From: Opitutia bacterium UBA7397
GTDB lineage: Bacteria; Verrucomicrobiota; Verrucomicrobiia; Opitutales; UBA953
DNA length: 5,546 nucleotides
Direction: 5' to 3'
Assembly (NCBI GenBank): GCA_002470605.1
Contig: DKND01000042.1
Location: 9,091 to 14,636 of the forward strand
Below the pieces are notes generated by a model that was given only the letters and a program-made list of their open reading frames with translations, made no database searches and had not been told where the DNA came from. Below, one piece after another: positions 1-5,546 of the stretch. Both the position numbers and the translations under genes were made by a program. Each line of letters begins with the position of its first letter. Within the stretch, counting starts at the first letter, position 1.

Positions 1-2951
1 CTTAGGATGTGGTCGGCGTCATAGCCGCTGCGCACGAGCTCGCGTCCGAGCCAGCGTACCAGCTCAGGATGCGAGTTCTTGGAACGTTCCCAATCCCAGG
101 GCTGGTCCACGAGGCCGCGGCCCATCAGGCGGGCCCAGAGGCGATTGGCCATCACCTGCGCAAAGCGTTCGTTCTGCGGGGCGGTGATGAGCGTGGCGAG
201 GCGGTCGCGCGGGTCCTTCGGGTCGCGGGCGAGTTCGTCGGCGACGCTTTCTTGGGAGAGTTCTGGGAACGGCCAGTGCGGCTCGACAGACGCGCCAGGT
301 TCGAGCGTGACTTCGATGAGGGGCTTGCGGCCTCCTTCGCGGAGCTTGGCCATCGAGACGCTGCTGGTGAGGGGGACCTTCACGGCCTTGGTCTCAAGGA
401 GGGCTGCGAGGGCGAAGACCTGTTCCTGCTTGGCGGCGTGGGCCGGGGCGTCGTGGCAACGCGCGCACTTGGTCTCCATGCCAAGGAAGGCGGTGGTGAC
501 AATCGTGGCCTTGGCGGCCATGGGCACATCGTTCTGCGAAGCGATGCCGAAGCCAGCCGGGCCGCCGGAGGCGGATGTGCCCTTGAGGCGCAGAAGTTCG
601 GTGACCATCAGGTCGAGCGGCTTCCGGTCGGCGAGGGATTCATAAATCCACCAGCGGAACGGCCCTGAGTTATTCAATGTGGGATTCAGGATGTTGGGGT
701 TCTCGGCGAGCACGTCCTGCCAGTAGCCCATCCAGTGATCGGCCGCGCGTACGTCGCGCAGGAGGCGGTCGATGGCCTTCGCGCGCTTGTCCGCGGAGGA
801 ATCCGTCGTGAAGGACTCGATCTCGGCGAGGCTGGGCGGTACGCCGACGGTGTCGAGAGTGACGCGGCGGAGGAAGACGAGGTCCTCGCTGAGCGGCATG
901 AACTGGGTCGGCAGGGTGCGGTAGTCGGGCCAGATGGCGCCTTCCTTGATCCACTGCTCGATGGCGGCGATATCAGTCGCGGCGAGTCGATGACCCTTCG
1001 GCGGCATGAATTCGTCGGGGTCCAGCGACTTGACGCGCAACAGCAACGGACTCTTAGCGGGGTCGCCGGGAATGATCGCTGCCCCGTCGGACTTGCCGCC
1101 CTTGAGTGCGCCAGCTCGCGTGTCGAGGTGTAGCTTGCCTTTGGCTTTGCCGCCCTGGTGGCATTCAAGGCAGCTCGCTTCGAAGATGGGAAAGACCTTG
1201 GCGTAGAAATCTATGCCGCCCGACTTCACTGACTTCATCTGCGCCTGATAGCCGACGAGTTTCTCGGCGATGAAATGGTCGATGGCGTTGTTCGCCGGGA
1301 AGCCGTCGGCCAGCGGAGGTACGGGGGTCTCCGGCGTCTGTGCCAGCCACTTCTGCGCGGCGTCTCGCCGTTTTTGCCAATATTCGCCTTCACGGGCGCG
1401 CGCGGCGGCACGCGCGGCGGCGTCAATCTTGCCTAGGCGCTCTTCCTCCTGAGCGGCGTAGGCGATCCAGCAGGCGTCGTTGTAGGGTGGCGTATCGGAG
1501 GTGGGCGTCAGCAGCTGCCAGTCCTTGCGTCCAGCGAGGGAGATGGCAGCGATGGTCTCGCCGAGTTCGGGCCGGCGGCGTGAGCCTTTATTATTAATCA
1601 CGAAGCCGACAACGGTCTCAAGGATGACGCGGTGTTCGCCGCCCTTGGATTCGAATTCGACCCAGGCATCACGGTTGCCCGGAGGCGCGAAGCGGAAGTC
1701 GCCGCCGAGGTCGAGATATCCGTCCTGATCCTTGATCGGTTTGTTGTCGGTCTGCGCGGGAGGGAAGGGCGTCTGCACTTGCAGCTTGCCGTCGATGAAG
1801 AGCGCCGAGGCACCGCGGCCGCGGAGGAGCAGGCGATGCTTGCCCTCCGGGATTTTTACGACGGCGAGGGCGCGCAGTAGGTAAGGATGGCCGCGTTCAG
1901 CGCGTACGCCGGTGTCGACGTACTTCTCCGGAACGCGAGCGAAGCCGAAGGCCGGCGCCGCGTAACTGTCGGTGACGACGGGCGCCTTGTCGGGCCAGAC
2001 GTTAGCGGTCGGCTTCCAGTCTTCGCAGAGCTCGACGCGCACCTGTCCGTTGGTGACGGTGGTCCAGTCGATCTTCGGCGCCTTGCGGACGACTTCCGGG
2101 GACTTGGCAGTCTTCACGCCGCTAGCGCTGTCGTTACCTGCGTTGGGGCTGGCGCTCAACTGGGCCATTTCGGCTTTCGTGACGGGCGGAAGGGTGGAGG
2201 CGAAGCGTCCGGCGATTTCTTCCGCAGGGACAAGGGTGCGATGTAGGCGAATGTCGTCGATCGCGCCGCGGAAGCTGCTATTGGCCAGACCGCCCATCGA
2301 AGAGCCGATCCAAACGGGAGCGTTATCGACGAAGGGCGCATCGGCCGTGGGGCCATCCATGTCCCATGACCCCTTCATGGGTTTACCATCGATCCAGCCG
2401 CCGATGCTCTCGGGCTTGCCGAATTCATAACGTACCGCGACATGGTGCCAGCGTCCGTCGTTGGCAAGGCCAGTCGGCGTCGTCCAGCGATGCCATTGGA
2501 TGCCCTTGCCGGAGGGCGAAGCGAAAAGGAAGTTAAGGCACGCGGTATCGTAGAGCACCCGCAAGCGGAGCGCCCAATTCTGATTACTGGGCGTGGCCGA
2601 TTTTGGGTCATCGCGTCCTTTGCCGATCACGTAGGCGTTCTCGCCTTTGCGAAGTCCGTCCGGTTTCACCCAAGCTTCGAGCGTGAGCGCATCACCGTTC
2701 TTGAAATCGAAGATGCTATTTTCTCCAGTGTCCTTGACGACGAGGTGGGAGCCTTTGCCGTCGAAGGTCACGGCTTCATTCGTCTGCTCGAAGCGCGGGT
2801 AATCCGGGCGACGGGGGCCAGGCTGCTTGAAGGTGACGGTACCGACGGGGATGAGTTCCGGGTGAGACGCGCCGTCGAAGGTCCAGGCCGGGGTGGTCTG
2901 GGCGGCGTCGAGGGCCGTGATGCCGAGAAAAAGGGAGACTATACGAAGCAT
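1..2951 (-). CDS. Secreted LamG/PA14-like, planctomycete cytochrome c (PSCyt1-PSCyt2) and DUF1553 (PSD1) protein, C-terminus beyond the left edge
   Basis: The minus frame is open from ATG at 2951 to the window edge: 983 codons with no stop, and the 3' end is missing. It begins MLRIVSLFLGITALDAAQT, a short signal peptide, so the product is probably exported. Domains in order: a LamG-like concanavalin fold, about residues 20-250, with DGRWHHVAV and ending IDDIRLHR (231-238); a PA14-like segment, about 285-440, with LLLRGRGASALFIDGK ending near 389; a charged, Ala-rich, probably helical or coiled-coil linker, about 497-540; PSCyt1 with a c-type haem motif C594-LE-C597-H598 and likely axial Met649 in FMPPK; PSCyt2/DUF1549 starting near LRR 694-696 and reaching a second CxxCH, C829-AR-C832-H833-D834; and the first ~70 residues of PSD1/DUF1553 from about 913 (DPRDRLATLIT, NRLWARLMGRGLVD). 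A complete PSD1 would need roughly 200 more residues. Function in this family is not well established; a periplasmic or surface role binding glycans, with haem-linked redox, is inference. No Shine-Dalgarno sequence precedes the start. Confidence 0.93.
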   Translation of the reverse strand, partial: MLRIVSLFLGITALDAAQTTPAWTFDGASHPELIPVGTVTFKQPGPRRPDYPRFEQTNEAVTFDGKGSHLVVKDTGENSIFDFKNGDALTLEAWVKPDGLRKGENAYVIGKGRDDPKSATPSNQNWALRLRVLYDTACLNFLFASPSGKGIQWHRWTTPTGLANDGRWHHVAVRYEFGKPESIGGWIDGKPMKGSWDMDGPTADAPFVDNAPVWIGSSMGGLANSSFRGAIDDIRLHRTLVPAEEIAGRFASTLPPVTKAEMAQLSASPNAGNDSASGVKTAKSPEVVRKAPKIDWTTVTNGQVRVELCEDWKPTANVWPDKAPVVTDSYAAPAFGFARVPEKYVDTGVRAERGHPYLLRALAVVKIPEGKHRLLLRGRGASALFIDGKLQVQTPFPPAQTDNKPIKDQDGYLDLGGDFRFAPPGNRDAWVEFESKGGEHRVILETVVGFVINNKGSRRRPELGETIAAISLAGRKDWQLLTPTSDTPPYNDACWIAYAAQEEERLGKIDAAARAAARAREGEYWQKRRDAAQKWLAQTPETPVPPLADGFPANNAIDHFIAEKLVGYQAQMKSVKSGGIDFYAKVFPIFEASCLECHQGGKAKGKLHLDTRAGALKGGKSDGAAIIPGDPAKSPLLLRVKSLDPDEFMPPKGHRLAATDIAAIEQWIKEGAIWPDYRTLPTQFMPLSEDLVFLRRVTLDTVGVPPSLAEIESFTTDSSADKRAKAIDRLLRDVRAADHWMGYWQDVLAENPNILNPTLNNSGPFRWWIYESLADRKPLDLMVTELLRLKGTSASGGPAGFGIASQNDVPMAAKATIVTTAFLGMETKCARCHDAPAHAAKQEQVFALAALLETKAVKVPLTSSVSMAKLREGGRKPLIEVTLEPGASVEPHWPFPELSQESVADELARDPKDPRDRLATLITAPQNERFAQVMANRLWARLMGRGLVDQPWDWERSKNSHPELVRWLGRELVRSGYDADHIL

Positions 2952-3015
2952 CTTCGATTGGGACAGGGGAGTGGCGGAGCGGGTTCCGCTTAACGAGGGA
3001 GAATGAGCGGCCGTG

Positions 3016-3045
3016 GGTATAGGGACAACCGTGTTAAAGTGTCCT
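3016..3045 (-). promoter_or_regulatory. Candidate sigma-70-type promoter for the DUF1553 gene
   Basis: Reading the minus strand, AGGACA (3045-3040) matches four of six bases of TTGACA. After an 18-bp spacer, TATACC (3021-3016) matches four of six bases of TATAAT. A transcript starting near 3009 would have a leader of about 58 nt before the ATG at 2951. This is a consensus match only, in GC-rich DNA, and is tentative. Confidence 0.3.
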
Positions 3046-3078
3046 TTCGAGTGCTCGCACTGTCCGATTCCTCTCGGA

Positions 3079-3106
3079 TTGCCTGCAAGGTGCCTGTCCG
3101 TAGCGT
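3079..3106 (+). promoter_or_regulatory. Weak candidate promoter for the aminotransferase gene
   Basis: TTGCCT (3079-3084) and TAGCGT (3101-3106) are 16 bp apart and match four and three bases of the -35 and -10 consensus. If real, transcription would start at or next to the ATG at 3113 and give a nearly leaderless mRNA. That would fit the absence of a Shine-Dalgarno sequence. The match is poor and the call is speculative. Confidence 0.15.
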
Positions 3107-3112
3107 CCGGGA

Positions 3113-4264
3113 ATGCCTTCGACCGCCCGCCGTCTCGCCGGTTTCACCGAATCTGTCATCCGCGGGATGACCCGCTTGGCCAATCAGCATGGCGCCATCA
3201 ACCTCTCGCAGGGTTTCCCTGACTTCGATCCACCCGAGGAACTGCTCGCAGCCTTGGAGCGCGCCACCCGCGGCCCGCATCACCAATATGCCGTCACCTG
3301 GGGTGCACCGCGTTTTCGCAAGGCGCTCGCCGCGAAGATCAATCGCTTCAGCGGCTTGGTGATCGACCCCGACCAGCATCTCGTGGTCACCTGTGGCAGT
3401 ACCGAAGCGATGATGGTCGCGATGATGACCGCCTGTAATCCGGGCGACAAGGTCATCGTCTTCTCGCCGTTCTACGAAAACTACGCCGCCGACGCGATCC
3501 TGTCCGGCGCCGAGCCGATTTATGTGCCTTTGCGCGCGCCCGACTTCGCCTTCGATCCATACGAGCTCGCTAAGGCCTTCGCGCAGAAGCCCAAGGCGAT
3601 CATCGTCTGCAATCCCTCCAATCCTTGTGGCAAGGTCTTTACGCGCGACGAGCTGATGACGATTCTCCGCCTCGCCGAGCAGCACGATGCGTTCGTGATT
3701 ACCGACGAGCCGTACGAGCACATCGTCTACGCGCCGAACGCCCATGTGCACTTCGCCGCCTTGCCTGGCGCCTTCGAGCGCACGATCACCTGCAACTCGC
3801 TTTCGAAGACCTATTCCATCACCGGCTGGCGCTTGGGTTACGTCCAGGCCGCCCCGCACGTCATCGCCCAGGCCCGCAAAGTACACGACTTCCTGACCGT
3901 CGGCGCCGCCGCGCCTTTACAGGAGGCCGCGGTGGCCGGTCTCGAGCTGCCGGATTCTTACTACGCCGGACTTGGCCAGCTATACGCCGCCAAGCGGACG
4001 CTGTTCACGTCAATCCTCGCGAAGACCGGCCTGAAGTTCACCGAGCCGCAGGGTGCTTATTATTCGCTACTCGATATCTCGCCGCTCGGTTTCAAGACCG
4101 ACACCGAAGCCGCCGAATGGCTGATCAAGGATATCGGCGTCGCCGGTGTGCCGGGATCCTCTTTCTTCCGCGAGCCCGAGCACCGCTACATTCGTTTCCA
4201 CTTCGCCAAGAAGGAAGACACGCTGCGGGCCGCCGGAGAGAAGTTGGGTAAGTTGAAGAGGTAG
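3113..4264 (+). CDS. PLP-dependent class I/II aminotransferase, kynurenine/methionine aminotransferase-like
   Basis: This complete 383-residue protein is a fold-type I aminotransferase that moves an amino group from an amino acid to a 2-oxo acid with pyridoxal phosphate, in the cytosol. Visible signatures: INLSQGFPDFDPP (29-41), the N-terminal substrate-site motif of the kynurenine/methionine (YbdL-like) group; GSTEA (95-99) in the phosphate-binding loop; NPSNPCGK (167-174) with the cofactor-contacting Asn170; TDEPYEH (197-203) with Asp198 for the pyridine nitrogen and Tyr201; SLSKTYSITGWRLGY (229-243) with the Schiff-base Lys232; and IRFHFAKKEDTL (360-371) with Arg361 as the likely substrate-carboxylate arginine. 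The length matches the family and no catalytic residue is missing. The ATG is supported by MPSTARRLAGFTESVIRGMT, which aligns with the family's usual start. No good Shine-Dalgarno precedes it. There is no signal peptide. The gene is transcribed alone, divergent from one neighbour and convergent with the other. Substrate cannot be fixed from sequence; an aspartate- or succinyldiaminopimelate-type role is possible. Confidence 0.96.
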   Translation: MPSTARRLAGFTESVIRGMTRLANQHGAINLSQGFPDFDPPEELLAALERATRGPHHQYAVTWGAPRFRKALAAKINRFSGLVIDPDQHLVVTCGSTEAMMVAMMTACNPGDKVIVFSPFYENYAADAILSGAEPIYVPLRAPDFAFDPYELAKAFAQKPKAIIVCNPSNPCGKVFTRDELMTILRLAEQHDAFVITDEPYEHIVYAPNAHVHFAALPGAFERTITCNSLSKTYSITGWRLGYVQAAPHVIAQARKVHDFLTVGAAAPLQEAAVAGLELPDSYYAGLGQLYAAKRTLFTSILAKTGLKFTEPQGAYYSLLDISPLGFKTDTEAAEWLIKDIGVAGVPGSSFFREPEHRYIRFHFAKKEDTLRAAGEKLGKLKR

Positions 4265-4285
4265 GGGTGCGACGGCGTCGCGTCC
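4265..4285 (+). repeat. Palindrome directly after the aminotransferase stop codon
   Basis: Arms GGGTGCGAC (4265-4273) and GTCGCGTCC (4277-4285) enclose the loop GGC. The stem is 9 bp and includes two G-U wobbles in plus-strand RNA. It starts at the base after the TAG at 4262-4264. It could protect or help terminate the aminotransferase transcript, but no T-run follows, so it is not a standard intrinsic terminator. It may belong to the palindrome cluster that follows. Confidence 0.6.
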
Positions 4286-4298
4286 TGGCATAGGGTAG

Positions 4299-4328
4299 GG
4301 TCGGCACTGCGGCCGCCCTGCGGCGGCC
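4299..4328. repeat. Half REP-like unit plus GC-rich hairpin
   Basis: GGTCGGCAC at 4299-4307 differs at one position from the arm GGTCAGCAC at 4332-4340, but its matching right arm is absent. It is followed by a 7-bp GC-only hairpin: GGCCGCC (4311-4317), loop CTGC, GGCGGCC (4322-4328). An alternative long-range pairing exists between GCACTGC (4304-4310) and GCAGTGC (4341-4347), which would compete with the next hairpin. This looks like a degraded member of the same palindrome family; that reading is inference. Confidence 0.5.
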
Positions 4329-4330
4329 CT

Positions 4331-4356
4331 AGGTCAGCACGCAGTGCTGACTTTAC
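4331..4356 (+). terminator. REP-like hairpin, possible terminator of the aminotransferase transcript
   Basis: GTCAGCAC (4333-4340), loop GCA, GTGCTGAC (4344-4351) form a perfect 8-bp stem. It extends to 10 pairs with a G-U at 4332/4352 and an A-U at 4331/4353. On the plus strand it is followed by a weakly T-rich stretch (TTT, then ACCATTATT), so it could act as an imperfect intrinsic terminator about 68 nt after the stop codon. It is also a member of a REP-like pair with the palindrome at 4391-4415, with compensating changes in the stem. Confidence 0.45.
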
Positions 4357-4364
4357 CATTATTA

Positions 4365-4394
4365 CCTAGCCCTGTCCCTGGCCCTAGCCCTCGG
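4365..4394 (-). repeat. Hexanucleotide tandem repeat forming a G-quadruplex-type motif on the minus strand
   Basis: Five consecutive hexamers read CCTAGC, CCTGTC, CCTGGC, CCTAGC, CCTCGG. The resulting CCC runs at 4370-4372, 4376-4378, 4382-4384 and 4388-4390 are each separated by exactly 3 nt. The minus strand therefore carries four GGG runs with three 3-nt loops, a textbook two-or-more-tetrad G-quadruplex pattern. It lies immediately 3' of the DUF1501 stop codon in that gene's transcript. TAGGGTAGGG at 4291-4300 is a shorter inverted relative on the other side of the hairpins. Confidence 0.7.
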
Positions 4395-4415
4395 TTAGCG
4401 CCGTGCGCTAACCGA
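4391..4415 (-). repeat. Perfect REP-like palindrome overlapping the DUF1501 stop codon
   Basis: Arm TCGGTTAGCGC (4391-4401), loop CGT (4402-4404), arm GCGCTAACCGA (4405-4415): an 11-bp perfect stem. The right arm contains the TAG stop (4410-4408 on minus) and the glycine codon, plus part of the codon before it, of the DUF1501 gene. No T-run follows on the minus strand; the G-run motif follows instead. The likely role is 3'-end stabilisation or termination of the DUF1501 mRNA, with a REP-like origin as the alternative or additional reading. Confidence 0.75.
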
Positions 4416-5546
4416 TAATCTTCTTGTACGGCTCGCCTTCGTTCTGCGTCGGGCGTTCGGGGCGTCCCTTATAGCGATAAGTCAGGCCCATGTTGTCGAT
4501 ACCGAGGAGCCAGAGGATAGTCGCATGCAGATCGTGGACATGGAGAGGATTCTCGACCGCACGCAGACCAAGGTCGTCGGTGCTGCCAATGGTCTGGCCT
4601 CCTTTGACGCCGCCGCCTGCCATCCACATCGTGAAGCCGGTGGGGTTGTGGTCGCGACCATCGCCTTTCTCGGACATCGGGGTGCGACCGAATTCGCCGC
4701 CCCAGACGACAAGCGTGTCTTCTAATAGGCCGCGGGACTTGAGGTCCTTGATGAGGCCAGCGACAGGCTTGTCCATGGAGGCGCAAAGGCCGGAGTGGTT
4801 TGATTCGATCTTGGCGTGTGCGTCCCATTTCGAGCCGGCGCCATGGTAGATTTGCACGAAGCGAACGCCCTGTTCTACCATGCGGCGCGAGAGCAGGCAG
4901 AGTCGGCCCATGCTTTCGGTGGTCTTGTCGTCGAGCCCGTAGAGTTTACGGGTGGCTTCCGTCTCGCCGGTCAAATCGACGACGCCAGGAGCTTCGGCCT
5001 GCATGCGCGCGGCCATTTCGTAGCTGGCCAGACGGGCACCGAGTTCGGAGCGGTCGGGGTAGCGGGCCGCGAAGTCCTTGTTCACGCTATTGATCAGTTG
5101 GAGCTTTGATTTTTGCAGGTCGGCGCTGACGGCCTCAGGCGTGTTCAGGTTAGGAATCGGTTCGGAGCCACCAGAGATGCGCACGCCTTGGTAGACGGCC
5201 GGCATGAAGCCGGCACCCCAGTTGCGCGGCCCGTTGATGACGGTATTCTGGTTGTCCTGCATCACGATGAACGAGGGTAGATTATTATTCTCAGAGCCGA
5301 TGCCGTAGTTGATCCAGGAGCCGAGCGACGGCTTGCCGGCCAGGATGGAGCCGGTGTTCATCTGGCAGACGCCGGCGGAATGGTTGATGCCGTCGGCCTT
5401 GCAGGAGCGGATGACCGCGAGGTCGTCGGAACAGGACGCGATGTGCGGGATCCAGTCCGAGAACCATTGGCCAGATTGCCCGTGTTGTTTCCAGGCGCGT
5501 TTCGAGGCGAGCAAGGGAGATTTCGATTCGCCCATCGCGGTGATGA
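4408..5546 (-). CDS. DUF1501 protein, N-terminus beyond the right edge
   Basis: The minus frame enters from the right edge still open and ends at TAG 4410-4408. The first internal Met (5535) is not the true start, because family members carry roughly 100 more N-terminal residues, commonly with a twin-arginine signal, so export is likely but not visible here. Numbering from that Met, family hallmarks are HGQSGQWFSDWIPHIA (18-33), NHSAGVCQMNTGSI (51-64), GPRNWGAGFMPAVYQG (102-117), VWGGEFGRTP (277-286), GRDHNPTGF (293-301) and HVHDLHATILWLLGI (332-346). The His/Asp/Glu-rich motifs near the C-terminus resemble the metal-site layout of the alkaline phosphatase/sulfatase superfamily, to which DUF1501 is related; actual activity is unproven. 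The ending, KKIIG, is consistent with a natural terminus. DUF1501 genes normally follow a DUF1553 gene, so its partner is probably upstream, beyond 5546. It converges on the aminotransferase gene. Confidence 0.95.
   Translation of the reverse strand, partial: ITAMGESKSPLLASKRAWKQHGQSGQWFSDWIPHIASCSDDLAVIRSCKADGINHSAGVCQMNTGSILAGKPSLGSWINYGIGSENNNLPSFIVMQDNQNTVINGPRNWGAGFMPAVYQGVRISGGSEPIPNLNTPEAVSADLQKSKLQLINSVNKDFAARYPDRSELGARLASYEMAARMQAEAPGVVDLTGETEATRKLYGLDDKTTESMGRLCLLSRRMVEQGVRFVQIYHGAGSKWDAHAKIESNHSGLCASMDKPVAGLIKDLKSRGLLEDTLVVWGGEFGRTPMSEKGDGRDHNPTGFTMWMAGGGVKGGQTIGSTDDLGLRAVENPLHVHDLHATILWLLGIDNMGLTYRYKGRPERPTQNEGEPYKKIIG

Larger units (their letters stand above)
2952..3112. promoter_or_regulatory. 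Divergent intergenic region between the DUF1553 gene and the aminotransferase gene
   Basis: This 161-bp spacer separates the divergent starts at 2951 (minus) and 3113 (plus), so promoters for both genes should lie here. It contains no convincing gene; the small reading frame starting at 3013 overlaps the aminotransferase and has no family resemblance. Short dyads are present: AGTG/CACT around CTCG at 3050-3061, TCCGA/TCGGA at 3063-3078, and GGACA (3023-3027) with TGTCC (3040-3044). They are too short to call operators. Neither start codon has a clear purine-rich ribosome binding site at normal spacing. Confidence 0.6.

Noticed and set aside
9..668. Plus-strand frame of 219 codons (and an overlapping one at 79-645)
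   Set aside because: Both are antisense shadows of the PSCyt2/PSD1 part of the DUF1553 gene, which shows clear CxxCH and NRLW motifs on the minus strand.
1..2951. Possibility that the DUF1553 gene is a pseudogene or frameshifted
   Set aside because: Codon phase was checked at points from 2951 down to 3 and stays constant, with domain motifs in every section and no internal stop. The lack of a stop is due to the window edge.
2442..2993. Plus-strand frame of 183 codons near the start of the DUF1553 gene
   Set aside because: It is opposite the signal peptide and LamG-like coding region and has no family resemblance. Other plus frames at 735-1133, 1632-1880, 1887-2246 and 1972-2430 were rejected for the same reason.
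3050..3078. Short inverted repeats as operators in the divergent region
   Set aside because: Arms are only 4-5 bp and are expected by chance in GC-rich DNA. No regulator gene is adjacent.
2990..3886. Open minus-strand frame of 298 codons antisense to the aminotransferase
   Set aside because: It lies opposite a gene with all family motifs intact. Its sequence is low-complexity (Gly, Arg, Asp, Val rich), as expected for the complement of GC-rich codons, and shows no recognisable domain.
4265..4407. CRISPR array or small RNA gene in the repeat-rich spacer
   Set aside because: The repeats are short palindromes and hexamers without regular spacers of CRISPR length, and there is no good promoter inside. 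A hairpin/REP-like cluster explains them better.
4490..5109. Plus-strand frames opposite the DUF1501 gene
   Set aside because: The minus strand encodes continuous DUF1501 motifs across this whole stretch; the plus frames are shadows.

Overview
The window looks like chromosomal DNA of a GC-rich member of the PVC superphylum. Verrucomicrobiota is the best guess and Planctomycetota the alternative. This rests on two minus-strand genes of types that are expanded in those phyla: a secreted DUF1549/DUF1553 protein with planctomycete-type cytochrome c motifs, and a DUF1501 protein. No rRNA, tRNA, CRISPR array, transposase, integrase or recognisable defence gene is visible. Three protein-coding genes account for nearly all of the sequence.

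Layout, left to right. Positions 1-2951 (minus) are the first 983 codons of a large multidomain secreted protein that runs off the left edge: signal peptide, LamG-like domain, PA14-like segment, helical linker, PSCyt1 haem motif, PSCyt2 (DUF1549) and the start of PSD1 (DUF1553). The frame is open throughout and has no stop inside the window. Positions 2952-3112 are a divergent promoter region. Positions 3113-4264 (plus) are a complete class I/II PLP-dependent aminotransferase resembling kynurenine/methionine aminotransferases such as YbdL. Positions 4265-4407 are a short intergenic stretch between convergent genes, densely packed with palindromes and a hexanucleotide G-quadruplex-type repeat. 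Positions 4408-5546 (minus) are the C-terminal part of a DUF1501 protein whose start lies beyond the right edge.

How the genes may work together. DUF1553 and DUF1501 genes usually occur as neighbours, with the DUF1553 gene upstream of the DUF1501 gene. Here the DUF1501 gene lies upstream of the DUF1553 gene, with an oppositely oriented aminotransferase between them. I infer that the two belong to separate modules, each with its partner outside the window. The biochemical roles of DUF1501 and DUF1553 proteins are poorly defined; the LamG and PA14-like parts suggest binding of polysaccharide or another extracellular ligand. The aminotransferase looks like a cytosolic housekeeping enzyme that sits between them by position only.

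The least ordinary part is the 143-bp spacer at 4265-4407. It holds two clearly related hairpins with compensating base-pair changes, a half copy of the same unit, two further GC-rich hairpins and a perfect G3N3 four-run motif. This looks like a cluster of REP-like extragenic palindromes that also serves as the shared 3' end of two convergent genes. I did not find evidence for a new multi-gene system.
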